In this document: one piece after another, positions 13,401 to 21,740 of the stretch
How the letters are laid out: every line of letters begins with the position of its first letter
How positions within the stretch are numbered: the stretch's first letter is position 1
DNA from: Ophioderma brevispina
Lineage: Eukaryota > Echinodermata > Ophiuroidea > Amphilepidida > Ophiodermatidae
DNA length: 64,000 bases
NCBI GenBank assembly: GCA_023653785.1
Contig: JAMKCH010002959.1
Span: 1 to 64,000 of the forward strand
Direction of reading: 5' to 3'
Position numbers and translations under genes: made by a program
Notes under the pieces: generated by a model
Told to the model about the DNA's origin: nothing
The model's database searches: none
What the model saw: the letters and a program-made list of their open reading frames with translations, nothing else

Positions 13401-16140
13401 TCTCATCTTTGTGAATGTTTTTATAAATAACTATTAACTCAAGGGAGGAACGTGCCATTATTTTCATTGAACAAGCAAGGGATCACACTGTCATTTAATT
13501 AATTTCCAAAAACTTAAAAAAAGTAAAATTTGACAAATTTCATTCAGAACATCCATTGCTTTCCTTAATTCTGTCCAATGTACAAAGCATTACTCCTTAA
13601 ATTAATATTTCAAACAGGTAACCCTTTAGAATATATTGGTCAGCTTAAAATTTTTGATTATTACTATCATGTATATATTTGTGCACGATACAGCACTGCA
13701 TTAATTTCGTAGCATATCACCTATTACCTTCAGGTCAGGTTATCATTTATTCAATGCACATCTCTATTGAACCACAAATCTATCTGATGTACGATAATCA
13801 CTAACTGTGTAAAGCCCATTGGAATGGATGAAAAACAGAAATTCTTTAATTAATTGTTGATATCTCTGGCTTGCATGGGCGGATTGTCAATATGGTTTGC
13901 ACAGTTTATAATACAAAAGAGTATAATTACTATCTCCCATGAAAAGAAAAAATTCCCAGCCTTCATCACAGTTTTGGAGAAATCGGAGTTTATCTGCTTC
14001 AACCACTTTTTTTGGGACACCCTGTAAACAATGTATACAGATTTATGCTTGTTCACGCAGGTTGTTGGTAATAGATGTACAGTTGAAATTCCAATCCAAG
14101 ACTACTAATGGGGGGGGGACTAATGCAAAAGAAAGCTCTATTGTTAGGGTTATGCTTTCAAAATTTCAAAGTAGTTATGTGTGCATCATGATGGTTGTGC
14201 CTTTGTTTTCAATCCGTTTGTAGAAGTGGGGGTAGATAGAATATATTGCCCTGTTGTAGTACCATGGAACTCCAGGTTGATTAAGATAATGTGAGGCGAT
14301 CTGGGAAAACCACCACATGGTGGGAAATTATAGTTTTAGTTTATCTATCACTGTGCAGAGTTTTAAATATTAAGTTTCCATAACTTTTTAGTGTTTACTT
14401 CTTTCTTCTTTGATACACCTTCAAAATTACGCCTAAAAATGTGACAAAAAATTCAATACAATATGAACAGATTTTAAGAAAGCTATTTTTCTTTTTTTTT
14501 CAAACACTCGTCCTGTGCGAATGTGGCGGGTTTTTCCCAATCACATCACAATACTAGCTCAACCTGAAAAAGTTTGGAACCCAGATTCAAATTTAACCTC
14601 ACCATTTGGTGTTTGTGTGTGTCTCCCTCGGTGTGGGTTTGTGTGTATCACACACACATACAACTGGTGGACCAACCTAGCTTTTCAACTAAACAACTGC
14701 CTACATTGTTATAACTGAGGGGACGTCCTCATTTGTAACAATGTTAAATATTGCTTCTTCCTTAAATAATTATTTTAAACAGCCATCACCCAAACATATT
14801 TAATGGAATAAACCTATATCCCGTCACCCTTATTATTGACCAAATTGGCCGTTCTTTCAGGGGCGAATATGCCAATTGGCTATCCAACAAGCAAAACAAA
14901 ACTATTAATGCTGCGGGAGCACCATTTAGGCACTATGCAGGAGCAGCAGGTCACTGGGACAACTTAGGAACCCGCCCCTCCCCCCATAATGAACTGATTT
15001 GCCCGGTAATCCCCTTTGTGACGATTTTTTTTACCTTATATAAAGGATAAACCCAATACTGTAGGTGAATAAAATACCCAAATTGGAAATTTCTTAATTT
15101 AGCTTATAAATGAGGGCTAGTGTGTACATCCATTAACTATTTAATGTAGAAAAAATCACCAATAGTTTAACAAATGAAGTGTTTTAAGAACATCTGTCAT
15201 ATCGTCTCCTGCAAACAGTTTGCAGTATTGCGACTCAAAATGGTACACTAACATTTGATGAGCTACCCCACATTATAGAATAAAACCAGATCGAATATTG
15301 CACACGTTGTTGTACCAACTACAGTCATGGTTCCCAATATTGCACTTTTAAAGTGGGGGACTTTGGCAGGGAAGTCTTTTTTGATCTCTCGTCCGAATTG
15401 TTATACCGTACCCATAAAAATCCCGAATCGATAAATGTTATCTTTTTTGTCTTTAATACACAGATTTCAGCAACCACTTTCAGGTTATATTAGCACATAC
15501 ATGCCACTAACAAGATACAAAAATATGATTTTTTAATGATTTTTGTGTTGCCTCATAGGTGTGTAGGGAGACACATCTACAATCCAAGTCCTGTAATGTC
15601 CATCCCCTAGTGTATGTGTAGGCAAGTTTTGAGTATTTTTTCAAATACTCGTGGTGTGACCACCTTAATTCCAATTGTCACCAAAACTCAGGTCATAGGT
15701 CACCATATTAGGTCAGGCAGGGTTAAGGGTCCATACCTATTCAATGTCTTAGAAGTCAACTAAGCGAGAGTGAACGAAAAGGTGGATTGTGAAGGCAGGA
15801 GGACTGCCCTAGTGGTTCGAGACACCACTTGTTTTCATTTCCAATTAGCAATTCGCTTCTTACCTAGATGATTGTAACAATACAAAAAATACACTTATTC
15901 AACAACTCACTGCAGTATTTTGATGCCAAACAAACCTGATATATTTTCTTAACAAAAGAACGAAAAGAGATTACAACTTCCATTGTAGCGGGTATAGAAT
16001 CTGGGTGGCTCAGACCACACATCGGACAGGAGTATTCCCTGGAGGCAGCTCCCTAATGGCTCATGAGGAATTGATGGCAGGGACTGGTGCCGAGGAAAAT
16101 TTATACTGGTTCCATGAAACTGATTACACTCCAAGTTAGC
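1251..16140 (+). CDS. CRYZ: Zeta-crystallin / NADPH:quinone oxidoreductase gene (gene-level span, 5' end missing, 3' half frame-broken)
   Basis: Seven exons together cover about 300 residues, from near residue 36 to the C terminus of a protein that is about 330 residues long in vertebrates. The family is the zinc-independent medium-chain dehydrogenase/reductase group: NADPH-dependent one-electron quinone reductases, usually cytosolic. Visible landmarks in order are [13 protein letters not shown], the [18 protein letters not shown] strand, the split Rossmann dinucleotide motif [44 protein letters not shown]...AKESSI, and [20 protein letters not shown]. Exon order and phase match a single gene on the + strand. 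The first four exons are intact. The last three need small indel corrections, including one in-frame stop. Family assignment is strong. Whether the gene is functional cannot be decided because the assembly around 6-16 kb looks error-prone. Confidence 0.9.
1739..2106. mobile_element. TTAA-flanked MITE, family 1 (GGCTGACTCAGAGATTT ends)
   Basis: The inverted termini are TTAAAGGCTGACTCAGAG at the left and its near-complement ending CTGAATCAGCCTTTAA at the right, about 23 bases long. The element is 368 bases with no coding capacity and contains a central TTCCGGATCCGGAA palindrome. Related copies occur at 26104-26469 (inverted) and 30735-31099. TTAA at both ends suggests a TTAA target-site duplication, as in the piggyBac superfamily, but no transposase was seen. 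Confidence 0.88.
2103..2568. mobile_element. TTAA-flanked foldback MITE, family 2 (GGAGAACCGTAC ends)
   Basis: The termini TTAAAGGAGAACCGTAC and GTACGGGTTCTCCTTTAA are inverted. The similarity continues inward (GAGTGGTTTCATGG on the left, CGATGAAACCACTC on the right), so most of the 466 bases can fold on themselves. It shares its left TTAA with the right end of the preceding family-1 element, so one element inserted at the very edge of the other. No coding capacity. Confidence 0.87.
2625..2775. repeat. TGCA-rich low-complexity, self-complementary tract
   Basis: CTGCA, TGCATTGCAG and ACTGCACTGCAATGCAG words alternate with short spacers. Most of the words are their own reverse complement, so the tract can form many alternative hairpins. 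It lies in the CRYZ intron between exons a and b. Confidence 0.7.
3060..3223 (+). CDS. CRYZ: CRYZ-like exon b
   Basis: The exon opens in phase 0 with ACA GGA GAC AGA GTA (TGDRV) after acceptor ATCCAG. It reads through [20 protein letters not shown] and [18 protein letters not shown]. It ends in phase 2 (CAA AG) at AAG followed by GCAAGTA, a GC donor rather than GT. The next exon begins A GCT AAG GCA, which completes AGA, so the GC-AG junction is required by the reading frame. The content matches the GxY-A-E-Y and L-x-x-Q-G-A-A-x-G-x-P-Y-F-T-A-Y-R family segments. There are no lesions. Confidence 0.92.
3478..4011. mobile_element. TTAA-flanked MITE, family 3 (AGGGATTAGCAGCGA ends)
   Basis: The ends TTAAAGGGATTAGCAGCGA and TCGCTGCTAATCCCTTTAA are perfect or near-perfect inverted repeats of 19 bases bounding 534 bases. 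An inverted related copy lies at 25213-25770 and a diverged one at about 15090-15560. Short open frames inside the element are not recognisable as a transposase. Confidence 0.9.
4311..4362 (+). CDS. CRYZ: CRYZ-like exon c, first half of the nucleotide-binding motif
   Basis: This short 52-base exon follows acceptor TGTTACAG and precedes donor GTAAGT. One base completes an Arg codon from the previous exon, then [17 protein letters not shown] follows in 17 codons. It encodes the first glycines of the NADPH-binding AxxGxxG motif. The motif is finished by VG at the start of the next exon, an intron position inside the Rossmann motif. Confidence 0.92.
4489..4512. repeat. C(12)A(12) homopolymer pair
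   Basis: A run of twelve C is followed directly by twelve A in the intron. Flanking segments with AAAGTGGAC-type words recur on both sides. Length is likely unstable and hard to sequence accurately. Confidence 0.9.
4755..4985 (-). repeat. Dispersed repeat, copy 1 (pair with 27125-27330)
   Basis: The reverse complement of this stretch aligns with 27125-27330 over shared blocks such as GCAGCTACTGCACA, GGGCTT.CAAAGTACACAG and TTATTAC.T.CACAGTGA. No terminal inverted repeats or RNA polymerase III boxes were identified. Family not recognised. Confidence 0.6.
5187..5258. repeat. Foldback element, short member of the ACGGAATAAAG palindrome family
   Basis: The arms CTTATGAATTTAGCAGAC and GTCTGCTGAATTCATCAG pair around a short ACGGAATAAA loop. 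The arm start (CTTATGAATT) and the loop are the same as in the longer palindrome at 5378-5539, so this is probably a diverged or shortened relative. Confidence 0.7.
5378..5539. mobile_element. Palindromic foldback MITE, best-preserved copy
   Basis: GGGAGTTTCC at the left pairs with GGAAACTCCC at the right. The arms continue through ACCTGACCCA, GACACACTTTTT, CTGACACACTTATGAATTC and AACGGAATAAA, about 75-80 bases per arm with almost no loop. The whole element is a near-perfect hairpin. Other members are at 7902-8023, 35346-35500, 36740-36836 and a divergent one at 39093-39240. No open reading frame. Confidence 0.88.
5736..5902. repeat. Short element with CCTGGAAAAA inverted ends
   Basis: The left end CCTGGAAAAAGTGCGGGAAC and the right end ending GGCATTTTTTCCAG are inverted, with inner TTCCC/GGGAA pairs. 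A noisy copy lies at about 8217-8391 because the surrounding block is duplicated. Confidence 0.55.
6011..6160 (+). CDS. CRYZ: CRYZ-like exon d, Rossmann fold core
   Basis: There are fifty codons in phase 0 between acceptor CTTACCAG and donor GTAAGT. The exon begins [13 protein letters not shown], completing the dinucleotide-binding motif, then reads [37 protein letters not shown]. These match the G-T-A-G-T-x-E-G and G-A-x-x-x-F-N-H segments of the family. The exon is intact. A transposable element begins only 20 bases after its end. A damaged second copy lies at 8503-8657. Confidence 0.93.
6181..7450 (+). mobile_element. TGTCCCC element, copy A
   Basis: It starts TGTCCCCGCCGAACGAG followed by a degenerate GTCC tetranucleotide run, then a body of A+T-rich blocks (GCTAATTAA, ACAAGTTTTCTGG), then a simple G/T-rich tail. 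TTCGGCGGGGACA near 7378-7390 is the inverse of the start, but homology between copies continues about 60 bases beyond it. Copies B (8679-9880) and C (52118-53103, inverted) share the organisation. The T-rich stretch 7000-7320 is unlike the other copies and may be miscalled sequence. Confidence 0.75.
7807..7902. mobile_element. TTAA MITE family 8, truncated copy at the duplication joint
   Basis: TTAAAGGGGCATTTCACATG followed by ATGTTGAGATTTTT matches the left end of the complete element at 10231-10550. It stops abruptly at the point where the second duplicated block begins. Confidence 0.7.
7902..8023. mobile_element. Foldback MITE, second (duplicated, truncated) copy
   Basis: It contains TTTCTGACACACGTTATG, CAACGGAATAAAGACAGG and the right arm to GGAAACTCCC. 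The outer part of the left arm (GGGAGTTTCC...GACCCA) is missing, so the duplicated block began inside this arm. It carries several single-base indels relative to 5378-5539. Confidence 0.8.
8503..8657 (+). pseudogene. Duplicate of CRYZ exon d, frame-broken
   Basis: This stretch is homologous to 6011-6160 throughout. It has extra bases after GGCATGGCAG, in the CAGTTT run and in CTTGTTGAG, and lost bases in GGAACAAGAAGG and GAGGATTCATGG. The donor GTAAGT has become TTTAAGG. No frame is open across it and it could not be spliced normally. The error pattern suggests a sequencing or assembly artefact rather than an old pseudo-exon. Confidence 0.85.
8679..9880 (+). mobile_element. TGTCCCC element, copy B
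   Basis: It begins TGTCCCCGCCGAA with a clearer GTCC run (GTCCGTCCGTCTGTCC) and the same body blocks as copy A. It ends in a long G-rich tail and ATTCGGCGGGAACAA near 9808. It is part of the duplicated block. No transposase frame was seen; open frames in the G-rich tail are low-complexity. Confidence 0.78.
9302..9780 (+). repeat. G-rich minisatellite (GGGTGTTGNGG-like units) inside copy B
   Basis: Loosely periodic units of GGGGAGGGGGT, GGGTGTTG and GGTGGGG fill about 480 bases. The matching tract in copy C (52200-52470) is C-rich because that copy is inverted. Many runs of three or more G at short spacing could form G-quadruplexes. This explains the long proline-rich or glycine-rich open frames here, which I do not regard as genes. 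Confidence 0.85.
10231..10550. mobile_element. TTAA-flanked MITE, family 8 (TTAAAGTGCATTC ends)
   Basis: The left end TTAAAGTGGCATTCCTGAT and the right end ATCCCGAATGCACTTTAA are inverted with one indel. Length is 320 bases with no coding capacity. A truncated copy lies at 7807-7902. Confidence 0.75.
10799..10901 (+). CDS. CRYZ: CRYZ-like exon e, with one frameshift and one stop
   Basis: The exon lies between acceptor CTGCATAG and donor GTAAGA. It reads [16 protein letters not shown] in phase 0. One extra base then shifts the frame, after which [14 protein letters not shown] follows. A TGA codon stands where the family has a glycine, and TLA ends the exon. Without the extra base it is exactly 34 codons and joins both neighbours in phase 0. 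The family equivalent is the D-I-I-I-E-M-L-A-N-V-N-L region. Lesions could be real pseudogenisation or base-calling errors. Confidence 0.8.
10902..12253. other. CRYZ intron sequence, nothing recognised
   Basis: A+T-rich sequence with scattered short hairpins and a C run at about 11533. No exon, SINE box or paired inverted ends could be supported. Confidence 0.5.
12254..12390. repeat. Inverted repeat with about 45-base arms
   Basis: The left arm contains GGGCAATGGTCAAAATTATA and CTGTGATCTCGAAACCAT. The right arm contains ATGGTTTTTTGAGATCACC and TATAATTTTTACCATGCCCC. The loop holds GCTTCGCTTCGG. It forms a strong cruciform or hairpin and is probably a small foldback transposon. Confidence 0.8.
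12730..14024. mobile_element. Mariner/Tc1-like element with long inverted repeats, TA target site
   Basis: Ends CAGGGTTCCCAAAAAAGTGG and CCACTTTTTTTGGGACACCCTG are inverted and flanked by TA on each side (12728-12729 and 14025-14026). Inverted similarity extends about 230 bases inward, to CCATTCCATTGG/TTTACACAGTTA on the left and TAACTGTGTAAAGCCCATTGG on the right. Total length 1.3 kb. No transposase with a catalytic D..D motif was found, so it is non-autonomous. A 71-residue minus-strand frame at 13252-13467 is not recognised. Confidence 0.88.
14061..14170 (+). CDS. CRYZ: CRYZ-like exon f, with small indels
   Basis: The exon follows acceptor TTCACGCAG. It opens [10 protein letters not shown], matching the V-V-G-[NS]-R-G-T-[IV]-E-I strand with Cys for Gly. 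Two extra bases then shift the frame to NPRLLM, followed by a nine-base G run and a further shift into [11 protein letters not shown], matching the N-P-R-x-x-M-x-K-E-S-x-I-x-G-V block. The probable donor is GTAGTT at 14171. The acceptor lies only about 36 bases after the mariner-like element ends. Family identity is clear despite three frames. Confidence 0.78.
15090..15560. mobile_element. Diverged relative of TTAA MITE family 3
   Basis: Blocks such as TTTAATGTAGAAA, CATATCGTCTCC, TCTTTAATACACAGATTTCA and CCACTTTCAGGTTATATTAGC parallel the copy at 25213-25770 in the same order. Terminal repeats are too eroded to fix the ends, so the coordinates are approximate. Confidence 0.6.
15915..16140 (+). 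CDS. CRYZ: CRYZ-like terminal exon g, frame-broken
   Basis: Acceptor CACTGCAG precedes it. From about 15945 it reads [20 protein letters not shown] and [15 protein letters not shown], the family's C-terminal S-T-K-E-E...G-W-L-K-P-x-I-G-x-x-Y-x-L block. One missing base then shifts to [12 protein letters not shown], corresponding to A-H-x-x-[IL]-[IM]-x-G-x-G-A. A possible GKI follows in a third frame. An in-frame TGA occurs near the exon start. TAG at 16138-16140 is taken as a nominal end; the true C terminus is uncertain. Confidence 0.75.
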
Positions 16141-16179
16141 CACTACGCTTCCTTTTAAGGATTGTGTCCAAGCATAGAA

Positions 16180-16480
16180 AAATATTCAAACATATTGGCT
16201 GGTATTCTGTAAGGGATCTCACATTAGACTCGGGTTCGTCCTACATGAGTGGACGTTTTTTACTTCCAACAACTCTAAAATGTGCTGGAACCGGTGAGAA
16301 TTCCTCATGGCTGGGTCGGAACATCCCATTTTTTTCATCCATGAGAATTTTCTTACTGTTACCTTTAACTTTCACTGTATTTTGAAAGGAAAAAAGGCTA
16401 CTCATGTAGGACTAACCCTAGTTTAAACACGTCTGAAGTTCGACCCATGTCAGAATACCAGCCTTGAAATAACCCACTCT
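16180..16480. repeat. Imperfect inverted repeat
   Basis: GGCTGGTATTCTGTAAGG with GTCCTACATGAGT on the left is matched by inverted ACTCATGTAGGAC and CAGAATACCAGCC on the right. This suggests a decayed foldback element; ends not defined. Confidence 0.5.
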
Positions 16481-17428
16481 CAATCACTTTTTCAATTGGA
16501 TCACAAATTTTAATAATCTGAAATGGACACAATTTTCTGTATTTGTAATAGTAAAGAAAATTGGAACTTTGCCCCATACTACTGCTACAACACATCGATT
16601 TGAAGTGTTAATCCCCTAGAACCGTGTCCGATTAATCTATTTTATGGAACATGTTTGTATCAGAAAATCACGCATGGTATATGACTTGCTGACCAAATAC
16701 TTTTCACACCCCCCTTAAAAAGCAACATCATGGTGCAACAACAGTAATTGGTGGCAGTAATGTAACAGCCAACAACTAGCAGTCATATACTTGAATTTCT
16801 CCAAACGAATTTTTCACTAATTTAAACATCAAATTGTTTTCAAGTGTGTTAAAATGGGGTTGTATTATTTGTTAATTCATTATGTTTGAATATCTTCTTT
16901 GTCCATCTTTAGGGATTATTATCAAGACTCAAAATCACTGATTGCCTCATGGTTATGGCAGATAAACAATAAGTGAAACTTTCAATGGGAAAAAAGTGGA
17001 ACGTCAATTAATCTGGTGGTTTGGTTTGAAGCTTTCCCCTAAGGCGTAGTTGTGTTGTTGATATAATAAAGATATACTTCTAGCTTGAAGTACGGAAGTA
17101 AACAAGGGTGGTTTACATTGAAAACCCGCTTTTCACCGCTGCTAGTCCAAGCACAAACCATTGCAAACTGAACGGTGTCACATGTATACGCACGCTTCGT
17201 CACTTCATACTTCAGGCTGGAAAAAGTATAGCTGTCTTTGATCCTCTCCCCTTCCCCACAGAGCATTGTGGACTTTGCTTGGTTTCCCAGTGAGGTTGGA
17301 TTTATCCAATGGGGAGAAATTCTTGGAACGCTTTGAACAACTTGAGAGTGTCTCCTGGATACAGGTATCCCTGCGCCTCGTGTAACGGCAAAATTGCAAT
17401 GCATTTATGGTTATAGAAAAATTGTTAA

Positions 17429-17793
17429 TTAAAGGTTGAACCAGAGATTTTGAGGCACCCACATAATTGTGTTCATAATAGTAATGGTTCATATAGAGTA
17501 AGACAAAATCATAGATTCTTGCCCTTGTATTTTTGCTACAGAAATGGCTTAAAAGAGAGAAAAGGTGATTTTTTGATTTGCTTTTATTCAATACAAAAAA
17601 AAGGCTGAATTTTGTATTTGCTCCTATTCTAAATTAGAAATTGCACATTTCTGTACCAAGAAACATATTCTCAGCTTAATCCTTTCAGACTGGGGATTTT
17701 TTGATGGAATGCTTTACGTCAGGGCAAAAATTAGTCAGTACTTTCGATTTGTTAAGGACACCTAATATTGAAATCCTCTCATTGCACCTTTCA
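17429..17793 (-). mobile_element. TTAA-flanked MITE, family 4 (GGTGCAACGAGAGATTT ends), inverted copy
   Basis: It begins TTAAAGGTTGAACCAGAG, contains the reverse complements of GGAGCAAATACAAAATTCAG and GTACCAAA blocks, and ends CTCATTGCACCTTTC. It aligns in reverse to 34745-35098, 39241-39558 and 59615-59970. Confidence 0.8.
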
Positions 17794-18899
17794 CTATCAG
17801 ATTACATGCATTCCGATGGCTGGGTCACGGCACGATTTGCCATATGTAATAATGGGAATTACTTAGGTTTCTGTGTTATAGTTGTGGCCTTTGAATATCC
17901 CTTACAATCAACCGAAGAAGTTTTAGGTTGGGAAATAACTTCCGCACATTTTCACATTAGGTTTGGTCCTAAGTAAATATGCTGTAGGCAGGTAAACTTG
18001 GAGTAGTGTCAGGGCATTATTGTTTTCAAACGAAGAAAATCAAAACAAATGTAATGCATTAATTTGTTGTGCATTTTTATATTTTTATGTGGTATTACAG
18101 GAAGTTGTAATGTTTTATATCAAACTTTGGATCACTTTGTTTTTGTTTGTTCTTGTTAGATGTCATTAAGCCTTTTTTCTTCCAAACTCATGACTATTTA
18201 TTTAGCCTTAATATGATCTTCAGAACCATTTTATTGTAGTGGTTAGCATTAACAATTAATTTATTTCATTATCTCTATTGCAGATACCATGCTTTACTTA
18301 AATGTGCATTTGGAAAAACAATTGTCTTCGGTATAGTTGAAGAACACTTGAAATTATATCACTCACTGATTAAATTGTGTACCAAATATTTAAATATTAT
18401 TATATATAATTGTTTTGTTAATTTATTAATTATTGTAATTACTAAGAAATTTTGAAAGCTTTTAAAGTGTGATAAATTGCAGCGTTATCTTTTTTTTAAA
18501 TTTGATTTCACAATAATTTCAACCGTGTTATTGTGTGTGTCACGAAAATGTTTAACTTTTTTTTGTAAATGTTTTTTGGTTTAAATTCTTTGAATATAGT
18601 CATGCCGAAGCCAGAACCGCGAAATTCTACTTAATAATTGTGATTTCAAAATAAATTTCAAAACTATGTAAAATCTTTCCCCCCCCCTTATTTTTACCAC
18701 CATTTTATCTGTACTCAATTCGCACAATGTGGGGACCTTTATTAGGGTCTATTTTACATTGGATTTTCAGCATTGAAGCCATTGTTTAGTACGCTGCTTT
18801 AAATTGGATTTACCCTTGAATATTTTTGAATTTGTTATTGTGTCGTCTGCAAGAAATTGCAGAAGGCACTTTAGGGATTACTCTGGTCAGTATGTGGTT
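17794..18899. other. Gene-free A+T-rich stretch
   Basis: No supported exon. A short block near 18585-18640 (TCTTTGAATATAGTCATGCC, GAAGCCAGAACCGCGAAATT) recurs at 7640-7710, 10060-10125 and, inverted, 28250-28320, so part of this stretch is a dispersed repeat. Confidence 0.5.
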
Positions 18900-19275
18900 C
18901 TGTGGTCAAAATGTTAAACCCTTAATAGCTTGCATGCTGCTGTATGAGGTCCAGAAGGGCTATGATGATGTAACTTGGGTGGAAAGGAGGGGGTGGGTGG
19001 GGAAATTTTTGGGGGAAATGTTGGTGACCTCATTTGACCTTGGTGAACTCATGTGACTTTGGTGGCTGGTCAAAATGTTTAACCTTAATATATGGCATGT
19101 TGTGTAGTTCTGTAAGGGCTACGATGAAGACTGAACTTGCTGAAATGGAGGGGCGCGTGGGGTGCATTTTAGGACCTCGTGACCTTGTGACCTCCATGTG
19201 ACCTTTGTGGGCCCCATTCCACAAACCGCAACGGCAGACGACCCTCGCGGTCTAGGGACCGCGATGTATTTTTAT
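18900..19275 (+). repeat. TGACC-type repeat with terminal hairpin
   Basis: Irregular units carry TGACCT, TTGACCTTGG and GTGACCTTGTGACC words. They end in ACCGCAACGGCAGACGAC, a GCGGTC...GACCGC hairpin and ATGTATTTTTATT. The same ending closes arrays at 37375-37425 and 62060-62115, so it is a family terminus. Confidence 0.72.
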
Positions 19276-20052
19276 TAAGCATCTGCTTTTCTGGATTACC
19301 AACTGAAATTTTATTTACCTTTGCAGCACTGAAGAGGTATTAATGTTGAATTTCAATTGAAAAGTAGCAGGGCATTTATTTGAGGGGAACATTTATTTCA
19401 AACAAACAGGAGTAGAATTTTGTGGAGATCTATGAGAGTCTATTTGATTCTCATAGGTGGAGTTGGCGAGTCTTTGGATTCTCCTCTATTCAGTTCATGG
19501 GAAACTGTGAGAAAGTTCTGAAAAGTCTAACTGGGTTCTTGTGGATTCGTTTGGGGGAGTCTTTGTGAGAGAGGGACCCTCGGCTATCACCAAATTCTAG
19601 CCCTTAAACAATAGTTTGAGTCTCCCGTACATTTCGAGGATTGACTAATAGAAGGTCCTAACTAAAAAAATGCTAACTTAGAGTTGGGACTTTCGGTTGT
19701 CAACTGTATTGTGCTCCATTGAGATGTGGTCAAGTGAAATTCTGCTTTATCTACATTGGGAAGTGGAATTGAGTTAAGACCGTTATAATTTTAGGATATA
19801 TGGTAGTCGAGAAAACAGATTTTGGGGGTACCAAAATTTCAAAATGGCCAAAAGTGCATGAGCAGTTGTTATTAAGGGCTTCTGTTAGTCAACCCTCGAT
19901 TTGCACCAAATAATTCTATATTTATAGTCCAGGCATTACATAGAATGTGATACTCAAATAATTTACAGATTGTATAATCTGTTGACTGTGAAAGGAAACG
20001 GCCCAGTGGGGAGGTTAAATAATTTCTTATGGTGACTGTATTGACATTATCT

Positions 20053-20520
20053 CAGCAGGGAAAACTGCCCATTTTCGGTAAAAACTTTCTCAGTGGTTTC
20101 ATTATTCTGAAAATTGATAATTTTACAATAGATTTGAGAACCACTCTGATTTTTACCCTAATTCAAATGGCCACCAAAATTGAAAAGCCACTAAAAGTAC
20201 ATAAATTAGATGCATGTTGACATTTTATTCTCTAAATCATTAAGATAATTTGCCAGACAAATTATATTTTATCTGGCATCTTGGATTTGAACAGCGTAAT
20301 ATGGATGGCCCTGGACCTAAATTCAAAAGATAAATGTTAAAAATAACAGAACCGTTTCAAAGACACTAATATTAAACGGTCAATGCATCTAATTGATTGT
20401 ACTTTTAGTGGCCTTTTTGGCAGCCAGTTTGATTAGGGGTTATAAAAATCAGGGTGGCCCTCATTCTAACCACTGAGAAAACTTTGATAGGGAAAACTGG
20501 CAAGTTTTTCCTGGCTGGAA
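20053..20520. mobile_element. Large foldback element, about 150-base arms
   Basis: The left arm (GGGAAAACTGCC, AACTTTCTCAGTGGTT, CCACTAAAAGTACAT, ATTAGATGCATGTTGAC) is inverted in the right arm (GTCAATGCATCTAATT, GTACTTTTAGTGGCC, AACCACTGAGAAAACTTT, GGGAAAACTGGC). The intervening loop is about 150 bases. No coding capacity. GATGCATCTAATT also appears twice at 50700-50840, hinting at relatives there. Confidence 0.8.
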
Positions 20521-21566
20521 AGGGAATTTGAGCAAAATCATCCCAAAGTGGATTCATACGGACCAAATTTAAATCGGTGGTTTCTTTTACCTGTCATTGT
20601 CTTGACCCTCTCTGGTTAGTTGTAGAACTTAAGTAGTATTTAGTAGATTCTTCTAATATTGGGAATTGGTGTTGCAGTGGTAAATGGCAGTGACATTTCT
20701 GGGTGCAGTGGTTGCAATTTGTAGAATTCTGTTCAGGTGTAGAGCCATTTTGGTCATCTCTGAGAGGCCATATTTCTTGTAGGTGTCCGATTGCAGGCAA
20801 AAACAATTCGGTCGGAGAGCAAAAAAGTGGTGCCAAAAAAAGGGATGTTTTAACATACTGTAAAGTGGCAATTGTCACCGCTTCTGTAATTTCTAGCATT
20901 TTCACTTGTAATTCACTTTTTTCAGCTATCCTACATAGACTTGCACACAAAATAAACATTTTCGCATGTTCTTAAATTTCGCGCTTGCTCAAAAGTGCGC
21001 AAAAATTGATGCAGTGTGAATATTTCCACTTTTAGAGTAATATCTCATTTTCCATCAACAGATTTTTTTACCAATTAGGGGAAAACTCTGCCCCCTTTGC
21101 TATTCCACTGACTATGCCCAGTGTGCAAATTCTGTTTTTTTAAAATTGTTTGTTTATAGCAGTTTTTGACAATTTTATGCATAGCAGTCACTTCAAATTG
21201 GGTAGCATTTTGCTATGTAAACAGGGCAATTTGCACACTGACTATGCCTCTGATTTTGTTAATAGAATTCACAGGTGATAATAACCACACTGGAAATGCG
21301 ACACATTGGGTAAAATTATTCTGTTCTAATTATTCATTTTAATATAAAAGAACAAGGTTGTATTTTTTGCTAGAAAAAATAAAAATACAAAAGTTTGTAA
21401 AAACAAAATTGTTGGTTGTATACTGATTGACCTACACTTTGTCTTTCATTTTGTTTTTGTTAGCCAGATTTTTAAAACTTTCTTTAGGCAGGGTAGCCCC
21501 TTCAGTGACAAGAGCACTGATTTCCAAGGAGGCCCTCCCTGCATATACAAATTACATTTGAGATTA
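20521..21566. other. Gene-free stretch
   Basis: No recognised exon or element. Open frames on both strands near 20650-20975 overlap each other and have no family resemblance. Confidence 0.45.
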
Positions 21567-21740
21567 AGAAGCAAAACTCTGGTTGGCAAGACTATGAAGC
21601 AAAAATCGGCTTGGTCAGATAGTGAAGCAAAAACCTAGTGGACCAGAAGATAAAGTAAAAAAATCTGTTGACCAGTTAGCAAAGGAAAAATCTGGTTGGC
21701 TAGATAAACTAAAGAAGCATTCTCTGGTTGACCATTGTAG
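21567..21740. repeat. Minisatellite, about 34-base unit, five to six copies
   Basis: Degenerate units of the form TCTGGTTGGCCAGATA followed by GAAGCAAAAA repeat across the stretch. Unit length varies by a few bases. Confidence 0.8.

Noticed and set aside
13252..13467. 71-codon minus-strand frame inside the mariner-like element as a transposase
   Set aside because: No helix-turn-helix or catalytic acidic motifs visible; too short.
15790..15850. tRNA-like word CCCTAGTGGTTCGAGACACC
   Set aside because: A- and B-box-like bases overlap instead of being spaced, and no cloverleaf or SINE body could be drawn.
18298..18450. Possible 3' exon after a TTGCAG acceptor reading YHALLKCAFGKTIV
   Set aside because: Slight resemblance to dehydrogenase C termini, but a better CRYZ terminal exon exists at 15915-16140 and the following residues are A+T-driven.
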